Shown: piece after piece, positions 10,120-21,608 of the stretch
How positions within the stretch are numbered: the first letter of the stretch is position 1
Layout of the letters: every line of letters begins with the position of its first letter
Assembly: GCA_019802505.1 (NCBI GenBank)
Contig: JAFMOC010000378.1
Location: 232,501-296,500 of the forward strand
Length of the DNA stretch: 64,000 nucleotides
DNA from: Corydoras sp. C115
Taxonomy: Eukaryota > Chordata > Actinopteri > Siluriformes > Callichthyidae
Reading direction: 5' to 3'
The notes under the pieces: model-generated
Told to the model about the DNA's origin: nothing
The model's input: only the letters and a program-made list of their open reading frames with translations
Database searches by the model: none
Made by a program: the position numbers and the translations under genes

Positions 10120-13100
10120 ATTTACATTTACATTTAGTCATTTAGCAGATGCTTTTATCCAAAGCGGCTTACAAATGAGAACATTACAGTCAGAAGTTCT
10201 GCAGAAAACCAACTATACTGTAAATTCATCAAACCTGATTGTTATTTGATGCTGCGCCCCAAATAACAATTTATTATTATTTTTTTTTACAAGAGGTATT
10301 TGTTAGAGATGCGTCTTCAGTAGTTTCTTAAAACTGTTTAGTGATTCTGCCTTACAGACAGAGTTGGGAAGAACGTTCCACCATTTTGCAGTGGTGAACG
10401 CCACGGAGTGAGAATCAGCTCCTCGGTGAGGTGGAACCACCAGGGGGCGATCATCACTGGAGCGAAGTGAACGAGTCGGAGTGTATTTTGAAAAGAAAGG
10501 GCCAGATCCAGAAATGGTTCTGTAGGCCAGAGTCAGTGACTTGTACTGAATGCAGCAGCTACAGGAACCAATGGAGGGACATGAGTGATGGAGGGACATG
10601 AGTGATGGCGGGACATGAGTGATGGAGGGACATGAGTGATGGAGGGACATGAGTGATGGAGGGACATGAATGATGGAGGGACATGAGTGATGGAGGGACA
10701 TGAGTGATGGAGGGACATGAGTGATGGAGGACATGAGTGATGGAGGGACATGAGTGATGGCGGGACATGAGTGATGGAGGGACATGAGTGATGGAGGGAC
10801 ATGAGTGATGGAGGGACATGAGTGATGGAGGGACATGAATGATGGAGGGACATGAGTGATGGAGGGACATGAGTGATGGAGGGACATGAGTGATGGAGGA
10901 CATGAGTGATGGAGGGACATGAGTGATGGCGGGACATGAATGATGGAGGGACATGAGTGATGGAGGGACATGAGTGATGGAGGGACATGAGTGATGGAGG
11001 ACATGAGTGATGGAGGGTCATGAGTGATAGAGGGACATGAGTGATGGAGGGACATGAGTGATGGAGGTACATGAGTGATGGAGGGACGTGAATAATGGAG
11101 GGACATGAGTGATGGAGGGACATGAGTGATGGAGGACATGAGTGATGGAGGGACATGAGTGATGGAGGTACATGAGTGATGGAGGACATGAGTGATGGAG
11201 GGACATGAGTGATGGAGGGACATGAATGATGGAGGGACATGAGTGATGGAGGGACATGAGTGATGGAGGGACATGAGCGATGGAGGGACATGAGTGATGG
11301 AGGGACATGAGTGATGGAGGGACATGAGTGATGGAGGGACATGAGTGATGGAGGGACATGAGTGATGGAGGGACATGAGTGATGGAGGGACATGAGTGAT
11401 GGAGGTACATGAATGATGGAGGACATGAATGATGGAGGGACATGAGTGATGGAGGGACATGAGTGATGGAGGGGACATGAGCGATGGAGGGACATGAGTG
11501 ATGGAGGGACATGAGTGATGGAGGTACATGAGTGATGGAGGACATGAGTGATGGAGGACATGAGTGATGGAGGGACATGAGTGATGGAGGGACATGAATG
11601 ATGGAGGAACATGAGTGATGGAGGGGACATGAGCGATGGAGGGACATGAGTGATGGAGGGACATGAGTGATGGAGGTACATGAGTGATGGAGGACATGAG
11701 TGATGGAGGGACATGAGTGATGGAGGGACATGAGTGATGGAGGGACATGAGTGATGGAGGACATGAGTGATGGAGGACATGAGTGATGGAGGTACATGAA
11801 TGATGGAGGTACATGAATGATGGAGGTACATGAATGATGGAGGGACATGAGTGATGGAGGGACATGAGTGATGGAGGTACATGAATGATGGAGGTACATG
11901 AATGATGGAGGGACATGAGTGATGGAGGTACATGAGTGATGGAGGTACATGAGTGATGGAGGACATGAGTGATGGAGGACATGAGTGATGGAGGGACATG
12001 AGTGATGGAGGGACATGAATGATGGAGGGACATGAGTGATGGAGGTACATGAGTGATGGAGGGACATGAGTGATGGAGGGACATGAGTGATGGAGGGACA
12101 TGAGTGATGAAGGGACATGAGTGATGGAGGGACATGAGTGATGGAGGGACATGAGTGATGGAGGGACATGAGTGATGGAGGGACATGAGTGATGGAGGGA
12201 CATGAGTGATGGAGGGACATGAATGATGGAGGTACATGAGTGATGGAGGGACATGAATGATGGAGGGACATGAGTGATGGAGGGACATGAGTGATGGCGG
12301 GACATGAGTGATGGAGGGACACGAGTGATGGAGGGACATGAGTGATGGAGGGACATGAGTGATGGCGGGACATGAGTGATGGCGGGACATGAGTGACGGA
12401 GGGACATGAGTGACGGAGGGACATGAGTGACGGAGGGACATGAGTGATGGAGGGACATGAATGATGGAGGGACATGAGTGATGGAGGGACATGAGTGATG
12501 GAGGGACATGAGTGATGGAGGGACATGAGTGATGGAGGGACATGAGTGATGGGGGGACATGAGTGATGGGGGGACATGAGTGATGGAGGGACATGAGTGA
12601 TGGAGGGACATGAATGATGGAGGGACATGAGTGATGGAGGGACATGAGTGATGGAGGTACATGAGTGTTGGAGGAACATGAGTGATGGAGGGACATGAGT
12701 GATGGAGGGACATGAGTGATGGAGGGACATGAGTGATGGAGGGACATGAGTGATGGAGGACATGAGTGATGGAGGAACATGAGTGATGGAGGACATGAGT
12801 GATGGAGGACATGAGTGATGGAGGGACATGAGTGATGGAGGGGACATGAGTGATGGAGGGACATGAGTGATGGAGGGACATGAGTGATGGAGGGACATGA
12901 GTGATGGAGGGACATGAGTGATGGAGGTACATGAGTGATGGAGGACATGAGTGATGGAGGGACATGAGTGATGGAGGGACATGAGTGATGGAGGGACATG
13001 AGTGATGGAGGGACATGAGTGATGGAGGACATGAGTGATGGAGGGACATGAGTGATGGAGGACATGAGTGATGGAGGACATGAGTGATGGAGGTACATGA

Positions 13101-14030
13101 ATGATGGAGGTACATGAATGATGGAGGGACATGAGTGATGGAGGGACATGAGTGATGGAGGTACATGAATGATGGAGGTACATGAATGATGGAGGGACAT
13201 GAGTGATGGAGGGACATGAGTGATGGAGGTACATGAGTGATGGAGGGACATGAATGATGGAGGGACATGAGTGATGGAGGGACATGAGTGATGGAGGGAC
13301 ATGAGTGATGGAGGGACATGAGTGATGGAGGGACATGAGTGATGGAGGGACATGAGTGATGGAGGGACATGAGTGATGGAGGGACATGAGTGATGGAGGA
13401 CATGAGTGATGGAGGGACATGAGTGATGGAGGGACATGAGTGATGGAGGGACATGAGTGATGGAGGGACATGAGTGATGGAGGGACATGAATGATGGAGG
13501 TACATGAATGATGGAGGTACATGAGTGATGGAGGTACATGAGTGATGGAGGTACATGAATGATGGAGGGACATGAGTGATGGAGGGACATGAGTGATGGA
13601 GGGACATGAATGATGGAGGTACATGAATGATGGAGGTACATGAGTGATGGAGGGACATGAGTGATGGAGGGACATGAGTGATGGAGGGACATGAGTGATG
13701 GAGGGACATGAATGATGGAGGGACATGAGTGATGGAGGTACATGAGTGATGGAGGACATGAGTGATGGAGGGACATGAGTGATGGAGGGACATGAGTGAT
13801 GGAGGACATGAGTGATGGAGGGACGTGAGTGATGGAGGGACAGGAGATCGCTTGGGTGGTAGAACACGAGTCAGGCTGCAGAGTTCTGAATCAGTTGTAG
13901 AGGTCTGATTGTGGAAGCTGGGATACCGGCAAGTAGCGCATTACAATAATCAAACCGGGATAGGACGCGGGCTTGAACAAGCTGTTGGGTCACATGTTCA
14001 GTCAAAAAGGGTCTGATCTTCCTGATGTTG
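10120..14030 (-). mobile_element. L2-like LINE 3' region, split by an internal 17-bp minisatellite
   Basis: On the minus strand, 14030-13843 and 10570-10310 match the LINE at 35566-36120 either side of the minisatellite. The residual frame reads IQYKSLTLAYRTISGS, SKYTPTRSLRSS and AKWWNVLPNSVCKAESLNSF, the extreme C-terminal part of an L2/CR1-type polyprotein. The 3' end (10120-10310) carries the tail CGCTTTGGATAAAAGC in reverse. The element is 5' truncated and abuts a Tc1-like element. It has no coding function left. Confidence 0.85.
10571..13842. repeat. 17-bp minisatellite, about 190 copies
   Basis: The unit is GGAGGGACATGAGTGAT with a common 16-base variant (one G fewer) and G/A, T/C and GGTAC variants. 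Seventeen bases contain no stop in any minus frame, so three very long open frames arise on the minus strand; three units encode a 17-residue repeat. These are repeat artefacts, not proteins. The array sits exactly where the LINE at 35798-35814 has CCATTACTCACTTCCCT. Confidence 0.97.
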
Positions 14031-14034
14031 ATCA

Positions 14035-15072
14035 TTTAATGAACACAGAAAGGTCAGATTTTGGCAAGACAAAAGTTTTGTCGCCCACAGAAAGTAATGT
14101 GAAAATCAAACTCCCTATACAAAGATAAGCTTCAGAACACTGGAGAATGACGTTGTGGAGCCATATTTAATATTTTGTGTGACTTCCATTAGCTTAAAGG
14201 ACAATGATTCATACAATTTATTGATGAAGTCATCAGGAATAGCAAAGAATGCAGTCTTACATGCCTCCCAGAGTTCATCAAGATTCTTTGGTTTTGTCTT
14301 CTCAATGATGTTCATGTCTGGTGACTGGGCTGGCCAGTCCTGGAGCACCTTGATCTTCTTCGCCTTGAGGAACTTTGACGTAGAGATGGATGTATGAGAT
14401 GGAGCACCATCCTGCAGCAAAATTTGCCCCCTTTTATGATTGGGAATGTAAGATGTAGCTAATACTTCTTGATATTTTAGGCTATTGATATTGCCTTCCA
14501 CCAGAGGGAGTGGTAGCTCAGTGGTTAGGGTGTTGGGCTATCAATCTGAAGGTTGGGGGTTCAAATCCCAGGTCCACTGAAGTTACCAGTGTGGGTCCTT
14601 GAGCGAGACCCTTAACCCTCATTGCTGCAGGGATGTTGTGATGAACCCTGTGCTCACCTTGTAAGTCGCTTTGGATAAAAGCGTCCAATAAATGACCAAA
14701 TGACCAAATGTACCTTGCAAATGTTTCGTACACCCCCATACTGAATGTAACCCCAGACCAGGATCTTTCCACCACCAAACTTGACTGTTTTCTGGGTGAT
14801 TCTTGGATCCATACTGGCTCCAGAAGGTCTCCCGCAGTATTGGCGGCGGCTGTGGTGTAATTCAACTGAAGATTCATTTGAGAAAGCCACCTTCTGACAC
14901 TTTTCCAGCGTCCATCCGTTTAGCAGGATGTGGGCCTTGGCAAATGCCACACGGTTTTTTACCTGCCTTTTGTTTAGTGCTGGCTTCGGGCCACTGATTC
15001 GACCATGGAGGCCATTTCGAGACAGAATCCTACAAACTGTTCTAGTTGACACAGGGACTTGAGGTGACCAGG
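14035..15072 (-). pseudogene. Tc1/mariner-like transposase, broken
   Basis: The minus strand encodes recognisable Tc1 transposase segments: TVCRILSRNGLHGRISGPK, EKCQKVAFSNESSVELHHS, and, after an inserted SINE, GQILLQDGAPSHTS and WPAQSPDMNIIE. The catalytic triad is D-D-E in the family. The first Asp appears as Asn in SNES, while the second (QDGAPSHTS) and the Glu (PDMNIIE) remain. The N-terminal part is missing at the junction with LINE sequence at about 15073. A SINE at 14505-14711 splits the frame. The element is inactive. Confidence 0.85.
14505..14711 (+). mobile_element. tRNA-derived SINE, second family, inserted in the Tc1 element
   Basis: The head GTGGTAGCTCAGTGGTTAG looks like a tRNA A-box region and GGGTTCAAATCCC is the B box. 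The body CCTTGAGCGAGACCCTTAAC leads to a LINE-like tail, GTCGCTTTGGATAAAAGCG. The same tail ends the L2-like LINE at 36244-36300, suggesting shared mobilisation. Other copies lie at 21410-21595, 43746-43937 and 46153-46370. Confidence 0.85.
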
Positions 15073-15640
15073 CCTGGTGGACTTCAGGAAGCAGCAGAAG
15101 GGGAGTCACGCTCCTCTCTACATCGACGGAGCCGCAGTGGAAAGAGGCAGCAGTGTGAGGTTTCTTGGTGTCCACCTCACTGAAGACCTCATCTGGTCCC
15201 ATCACGTCAGCACTGATGTGAAAACTGCACGTCAGCGCCTCTTCTTCCTGCGGAGGCTTAAGAAATTCGGTCTCCAACCCCTTATCCTCACCAACTTCTA
15301 CAGGTGCACCATCGAGAGCATCCTCACAGGCTGCATCACCGTCTGGTACGGTAGCTGCTCCACCTGTGTCCTCAAGGCCCTGAAGAGGGTGGTGAGGACA
15401 GCCGAGTCCGGGGATAAACTCCCTGCTCTTGTGGACATCTACCAGACCCGCAGCACAAGGAAGATTCGTAGGATCCAGCTGGACAGCAGTCATCCAGCAC
15501 ATGGATCACCTCAATGCCATCAATCAGAAGGTACCGCAGCTTCCCAGCTAAAACAACCCGGCTTATGAACAGTTTTTACCCGCAAGCCATCAGGCTACTA
15601 AACAAAATGAACAAAAAACTCCCAAACTTCTGCTTTTTAC
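15073..15640 (+). mobile_element. Non-LTR retrotransposon fragment (reverse transcriptase C-terminal region)
   Basis: The + strand reads VDFRKQQKGSH, SSVRFLGVHLTEDLIWSHHV, ARQRLFFLRRLKKFG and FYRCTIESILTGCITVWYG, hallmarks of the region after the reverse-transcriptase domain in fish LINEs. It is truncated at both ends; near the 3' end the frame shifts and the remnant YPQAIRLLNK is seen. It is a dead copy fused to the Tc1 remnant. Confidence 0.85.
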
Positions 15641-15654
15641 TAAGTCACTTTACA

Positions 15655-15958
15655 CCATTCATTCATTCATTATCTCTATCCTCTATATTCATTATCTTTA
15701 TCCTCTATTAGGGTCTCGGTGGGGTTCCCCATGCCCATCCAGGGGAGAATGTTTCGGGCACTGGGCAGATAGACCCACTCTATAGACTCACTCTATATGG
15801 GGCAATTTGGAGAACTCAATTGACTTGATCCATGTTTTTGGACTGTGGGAGGAAAACGGAGAACCCGGAGGAAACCCACGCGGACACGGGGAGAATGTGC
15901 AAACTCCACCCAGACGGGGATTCCAACCGGGAATCCCTAGTGCTGAGAGGAGAACATG
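15655..15958 (-). mobile_element. SINE (Mermaid-like), internally deleted
   Basis: The (CATT) tail is duplicated (TTATCTCTATCCTC, then TTATCTTTATCCTC), and the copy lacks its tRNA-like 5' end. Confidence 0.8.
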
Positions 15959-15959
15959 C

Positions 15960-16240
15960 CTGCCTGATACACAATAAATGAAATTCACATAATTGTATAA
16001 ACTGTGTTCTGTAATTTAGCCACTAGTTGGCAGTATTTGTTGGAGAACCCTGTTACTCAATAATCAGCATTGATTTTAAAGACTGTAGCGTGTTTGTGTT
16101 TTATTAAAGCAGTGAGACACCCGAGGTTGTGTTTGATTGTGAAGAAATCACGTAAAGAGGTGGAGCTGTACTCTGCTGCATGTCAGGACTAATAAGACCT
16201 CATTATGGGATTAATGTAAAAGAATGCCCCACCCTCTCGT
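15960..16240 (+). repeat. Dispersed repeat, CTCF-like-motif family
   Basis: It carries CCACTAGTTGGCAG (one mismatch from the array motif), TACTCAATAATCAGCATT and TGAAGAAATCACGTAAAGAG, as at 8880-8910. The remaining 16240-16434 is AT-rich with nothing recognisable. Confidence 0.6.
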
Positions 16241-16434
16241 ATGGTATCATTTAATAAACAGTAGTGGAATTGGTGTTGATTAAAGGTTATTTCATCATGT
16301 CTAAGCCGATGCTGGTGTAAGACCAGAGACTATTTATTAACACTAGTCTTCAGCAGAAGGTTGACCGAACACACCTATTTGCCCCGGGGTTTGAATGAGT
16401 GTCTCTCCTTTAATAGATTAATAATCTGCCCCCA

Positions 16435-16765
16435 GAGCGGCATGGTGGCTTAGTGGTTTAGCACGTTCTCATCTCAGCACTAGGGATTCCCGGTTCGAAT
16501 CCCCATCTGGGTGGAGTTTCCATGTTCTCCCCGTGTCTGTGTGGGTTTCCTCCGGGTCCTCCGGTTTTCTCCCACAGTCCAAAAACATGGATCAAGGTCA
16601 ATTGAGTTCTCCAAATTGCCCCATATAGAGTGTGTCTGTGTGAGTGAGTGTGGATTGGCGCCCTCTCCTGGGTGTATCTGCCCACCCCTGGATGGACATG
16701 AGGAACCCCCCCCCCCCCCCGACCCTAAAAGAGGATAAAGCAGAAGATAATGGACAGATGGATGA
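16435..16765 (+). mobile_element. SINE (Mermaid-like)
   Basis: It has clear A and B boxes (TGGCTTAGTGG, GGTTCGAATCC) and a short deletion in the CCCAGCG block. Confidence 0.85.
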
Positions 16766-16777
16766 TTCTTAATTTGA

Positions 16778-17097
16778 CGGCACAGTGACTTAGTGGTTTA
16801 GCATGTTCTCCTCTCAGCACTAGGGATTCCCAGTTCGAATCCCCATCTGGGTGGAGTTTGCATGTTCTCCCCGTGTCCGCGTGGGTTTCCTCCGGGGTCT
16901 CCGATTTCCTCCCACAGTCCAAAAACATGGATTTAAGGTCAATGAAATGCTTTAAATTGCCCCATATAGTTTATATGTATCTGAGTAAGTGTGTGTCCAG
17001 TGATAGATTAGCGCCTTTTTCTTGGTGTATCTGCCCAGCGCCCGAAACGTTCTCCCCTGGATGGGCATGGGGAACATTACACCCCCCTCCCGCCAAG
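16778..17097 (+). mobile_element. SINE (Mermaid-like), diverged
   Basis: It begins GACGGCACAGTGACTTAGTG, its B box is intact, and the 3' part is degraded. Confidence 0.8.
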
Positions 17098-17111
17098 CTC
17101 TGTGACACTAT

Positions 17112-17795
17112 CCATCCATCCATCCATCCATTCATTATCTTCCGATTTATCCTGTACTAGGTTTGCGGGGTTGGGGGGGGTTCCTCATGCTCATCCAGGG
17201 GAGAACGTTTTGGGCGCTGGACAGATACACCCAAGACAGGGGGGCAATCTATCGCTGGGCACACACTCACTCACACAGACGGTCACACGGATACACATGC
17301 ACTCTAGATGGGGCAATTTAGATCAGTCCATTTACCTTAAATCCAGTTTTGTTTTAGACTGTGGGAAAAAAAACTGGAGAACCCGGAGGAAAACCATGCC
17401 GACACGGGGAGAACATGCAAAATCCCCAGCGCTGAGAGGAGAAAATTCATCCATCCATCCATTATCTCCCACTTTATCCTCTATTAGGGTCGCGCGGGGG
17501 GGTGGGGGGTTCCCCATGCACATCCAGGGGAGAACGTCTCGGCGCTGGGCAGATAGACCCAGGACAGGACGCCAATCTATCACTGGACACACACTCACTC
17601 ACTCACTCTTTATGGGGCAATTTGGAGAACTCAGTTGACTTGATCCATGTTTTTGGACTGTGGGAGGAAACCGGAGAACCCGGTGGAAACCCACGCGGAC
17701 ACGGGGAGAACATGGAGACTCCACCCAGATGGGGATTCGAACCGGGAATCCCTAGCGCTGAGAGGAGAACATGCCAAACCACTAACCACTAAGGA
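17112..17795 (-). mobile_element. Two tandem SINEs (Mermaid-like)
   Basis: Copies lie at about 17112-17446 and 17447-17795, both on the minus strand. The second joins the first where the first lost its tRNA-like head. The ATCC tails are distinct. Confidence 0.82.
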
Positions 17796-18022
17796 TGTCA
17801 ACGCACGTGTCTTGACTTGTCGTGCAAATGACAAACAAACTTAACAATTCAACACCGTTTACATTTAATTAATTTACTTTATTTAATTGTATTTGTTGTA
17901 TATAATGTAATCAATAGTTGTTTTAATGACTTATTGCACCGCGTTTCACCCGAAATGTCGCACTTCTGTAAATTACTAGACGAACAAATAAAAAAAAATC
18001 AAAAATCTGAAGCGTAGCGAAC

Positions 18023-18034
18023 TGCGCATGCGCA
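18023..18034. promoter_or_regulatory. NRF1-like palindrome, probable copine promoter
   Basis: TGCGCATGCGCA is a perfect 12-base palindrome matching the consensus bound by NRF1 at many vertebrate TATA-less promoters. It lies about 170 bases upstream of a strong splice donor that could end a non-coding first exon, in a local CG-containing segment between AT-rich flanks. No TATA box is obvious nearby. Confidence 0.6.
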
Positions 18035-18044
18035 GCTCTGTCAA

Positions 18045-18204
18045 ACTGCCGCAGGAGGGGAGTGGTGCCAAACGAACTGCTCCGTTTAAAACACAGCGCA
18101 GGCTTTTAATTCCACTCGTTTTAACTTATTTTAACTGTTTTAACGCTTTAAACCGCTCGCTCGACTCGCATTCTGTTCGGATAAACAACCCGGAGCTCCG
18201 AAAA
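18045..18204 (+). other. Probable non-coding first exon of the copine gene
   Basis: The segment ends at the strong donor GTAAGT (18205) after GAGCTCCGAAAA. The first coding exon begins 15.2 kb downstream with only one base (A) before the ATG, so an upstream 5' UTR exon is required. This is the best candidate because of the NRF1-like palindrome just before it. The exact start is unknown. A 62-residue open frame crosses it but resembles nothing I know. Confidence 0.5.
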
Positions 18205-18324
18205 GTAAGTAATTAATGAAATAACACCCCAAAAAAAGTGCCGTAAATCTGCGGCGTGAAGCTAGCGAGCGAAGTTACGACAATTTACACAACAAACAGC
18301 GGAGAGGGCTGCGGATACAACGAT

Positions 18325-19642
18325 TATTAAAGTAAATTATAGTAAATTAAAGTAAATTGGTGTGGTGTGAAGCTGAAATACAGCGGTGAAAAAGCTGAGT
18401 CGGTTGTTTTTTTGGGGAAAACGCTTCAAACGAAACGAACAAACCCGGAAAAAAAGTTCCAAAACCTGAACGCGGCCAGATCAAAGGATAACGACTGTAA
18501 TTAGGCTTAATTATAATTAGTATAATTAGGTTTTAAACCAATAAAGACGCGAATGCAGTCGCAAAACGTTGAGGTTGAAGTTGAAGCCACGTCACGGGCT
18601 TATTGATCTGGGGGGATGACGTCACGGGGGGGGGGGGGGGGGCTGTAGTTCTAATAAAATGTTCAGTCCTTAATTTACTATCGTCCACTAGGGGCGTGTG
18701 TGTGTGTTTTTGGGGGGGGGGTCGTTTTGGACCTACACCCAGGACAGAACGCCAATCTATCGCTGGGCACGCTCACTCACAAACACACGTTCTATATGGG
18801 GCAATTCATTACACCTTGAATCCATGTTTTTGGACTGTGGGAGGAAACCGGAGAACCCGGAGGAAGCCCACGTGGACACGGGGAGAACATAGAACTTCCA
18901 CTCAGATTGGGATTCGAACCGGGAATCCCTAGCGCTGAGAGGAGAACATGCCAATGTGTTTCCTATAACAGTATATTATTCATTCATTCATTATCTTCTG
19001 CTTAATCTTGTATTAGGGTCGGGGGGGGGGGTTCCCCATGCCCATCCAGGGGAGAACGTTCCGGACACTGGGCAGATACACCCAGGACAGGGGGGCAATC
19101 TATCACTAGACACCATCACTCACATACACAGACTATATGGGGCAATTTAGAGCATTCAATTTGCCTTGAAGCCATGTTTTTGGATTGTGGGAGGAAACCG
19201 GAGAACCCGGAGGAAACCCACGTGGACACGGGAAGAACAGGGAACCTCCACCCAGATCGGGATTCGAACCTGAATCCCCAGCGCTGAGAGGAGAACATGC
19301 CAATGTGTTTCCTATAACAGTATATTATTCATTCATTCATTAATTATCTTCTGCTTAATCCTGTACAAGGGTCGCGGGGGGGGGTTCTCCATGCCCATCC
19401 AGGGGAGAACGTTCCGGACACTGGGCAGATACACCCAGGACAGGGGGGCAATCTATCAGTAGACACCATCACTCACATACACAGACTATATGGGGCAATT
19501 TAGAGCATTCAATTTGCCTTGAATCCATGTTTTTGGACTGTGGTAGGAAAGGAATGGAAACTCCACCCAGATCAGGATTCAAACCTGTATCCTCAGCGCT
19601 GAGAGGAGAACATGCCAATGTGTTTCCTATAACACTATATTA
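18325..19642. repeat. Tandem segmental duplication, copy A (about 1.32 kb)
   Basis: The segment from TATTAAAGTAAATTATAGT to TTCCTATAACACTATATT is repeated head-to-tail at 19643-21005, including unique intronic sequence (AAGCTGAGTCGGTTGTTTTT) and three SINEs at the same relative positions. Differences are mainly G-run lengths and scattered substitutions. Confidence 0.9.
18712..19616 (-). mobile_element. Three SINEs (Mermaid-like) in duplication copy A
   Basis: Copies lie at about 18712-18950, 18980-19306 and 19328-19616. They form a distinct subfamily: TCAATTTGCCTTGAA replaces the usual TCAATTGACTTGATC, and heads end at GAGAACATGCCAATGTG instead of the CCGTGCCGCC terminus. Confidence 0.82.
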
Positions 19643-21005
19643 TTAAAGTAAATTATAGTAAATTAAAGTAAATTGGTGTGGTATGAAGCTGAAATACAGC
19701 GGTGAAAAAGCTGAGTCGGTTGTTTTTTTTGGGGAAAAACGCTTCAAACGAAACGAACAAACCCGGAAAAAAGTTCCAAAACCTGAACGCGGCCAGATCA
19801 AAGGATAACGACTGTAATTAGTCTTAGTTATAATTAGTATAATTAGGTTTTAAACAAACAAAAACGTGAATGCAGTCGCAAAACGTTGAGGTTGAAGTTG
19901 AATCCACGTCACGGGCTTATTGATCTGGGGGGTGACGTCACGGGGGGGGGGGGGCTGTAGTTCTAATAAAATGTTCAGTCCTTAATTTACTATCGTCCAC
20001 TAGGGGCGTGTGTTTGGGGGGGGGGTGGGGGGGGGCGTTTTGGACCTACACTCAGGACAGAACGCCAATCTATCGCTGGGCGGGCACACACACTCACAAA
20101 CACATTCTATATGGGGCAATTAAAAGGATTAATTACACCTTGAATCCATGTTTTTGGACTGTGGGGGGAAACCGGAGAACCCGGAGGAAGCCCACGTGGA
20201 CACGGGGAGAACATAGAACTTCCACTCAGATTGGGATTTGAACCTGGATCCCCAGTGCCGATAGGAGAACATGCCAATGTGTTTCCTGTAACACTATATT
20301 ATTCATTCATTCATTATCTTCTGCTTTATCCTCTACTAGGGTCGGGGGGGTTCCCCATGCCCATCCAGGGGACAATGTTCCGGACACTGGGCAGATACAC
20401 CCAGGACAGGGGGGCAATCTATCAGTAGACACCATCACTCACATACACAGACTATATGGGGCAATTTAGAGCATTCAATTTGCCTTGAAGCCATGTTTTT
20501 GGATTGTGGGAGGAAACCGGAGAACCCGGAGGAAACCCACGTGGACACGGGAAGAACATGACACCTCCATCCAGATCGGGATTCGAACCTGGATCCCCAG
20601 TTCTGATAGGAGAACATGCCAATGTGTTTCCTATAACAGTATATTATTCATTCATTCATTAATTATCTTCTGCTTAATCCTCTACAAGGGTCGCGGGGGG
20701 GGGGGTTCTCCATGCCCATCCAGGGGAGAACGTTCCGGACACTGGGCAGATACACCCAGGACAGGGGGGCAATCTATCAGTAGACACCATCACTCACATA
20801 CACAGACTATATGGGGCAATTTAGAGCATTCAATTTGCCTTGAATCTATGTTTTTGGACTGTGGTAGGAAAGCAAAAAACCAGACGGAAACCCACGTGGA
20901 CACGGTGGGGGGAAATGGAAACTCCACCCAGATCAGGATTCAAACCTGTATCCTCAGCGCTGAGAGGAGAACATGCCAATGTGTTTCCTATAACACTATA
21001 TTATT
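19643..21005. repeat. Tandem segmental duplication, copy B (about 1.36 kb)
   Basis: This is the downstream partner of 18325-19642. The shared SINE order and diagnostic changes such as TTCCTATAACA show it arose by duplication of the block, not by independent insertions. Confidence 0.9.
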
Positions 21006-21324
21006 CATTCATTCATTAATTATCTTCCACTTACTCCTTTACAAGGGTCGCCCCATGTCCATCCAGGGCAGAATGTTTTGGGCGCTGGGCAGATGCACCC
21101 AGGACAAGGGGGCAATCTTTCGCTGGGCACACACTCACTCACACACACTCTATATGGGGCAATTTGGAGAACTTAATTGACTTGATCCATGTTTTTGGAC
21201 TGTGGGAGGAAACCCACGCGGACACGGGGAGAACATGGAAACTCCACCCAGATGGGGATTTGAACCGGGAATCCCTAGTGCTGAGAGGAGAACATGCTAA
21301 ACCACTAAGCCACCGTGCCGCCCT
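20030..21324 (-). mobile_element. Four SINEs (Mermaid-like), three of them in duplication copy B
   Basis: Copies lie at about 20030-20274, 20302-20624, 20648-20978 and 21005-21324. The last belongs to the common subfamily, with an intact CCGTGCCGCCC terminus, and marks the end of the duplicated block. Confidence 0.82.
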
Positions 21325-21409
21325 CACACACAGACTATATGGGGCAATTTAGAGTCAGTGGTAGTCATGCTGGAAAGGGGCTCCTCCTTATTGTTCCCAT
21401 AACTTACAT

Positions 21410-21595
21410 TACATTTATTACATTTACGAGTATCCTGTCAGAGTGTATACAGCGCCCCCTGTGGAGCAATGAGGGTTGAGGGTCTTGCTCAAGAACCCAC
21501 ATTGGTAACTTCAGTGGACTTTTGGGATTTGAACCCCCAACCTTCAGACTGACAGCCCAACACCCGAACCACTGAGCTACCGCACCCCGCCCCAG
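21410..21595 (-). mobile_element. tRNA-derived SINE, second family
   Basis: The minus strand reads AGTGGTTCGGGTGTTGGGCT, a B box GGGTTCAAATCCC, and the body found at 14505-14711. The LINE-like tail is degraded. Confidence 0.8.
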
Positions 21596-21608
21596 CGTTG
21601 GGCCATAA

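Noticed and set aside
10303..13867. Three overlapping minus-strand open frames of about 950-1170 residues
   Set aside because: They consist of a 17-residue periodic sequence forced by the 17-bp minisatellite, which has no stop in any minus frame. No signal or domain is present, and only the C-terminal tail is real, as LINE remnant.
14505..14711. A functional tRNA gene
   Set aside because: A- and B-box-like sequences are present but no cloverleaf acceptor stem closes, and the unit continues into a LINE-like tail. It is a SINE, as are the similar copies at 21410, 43746 and 46153.
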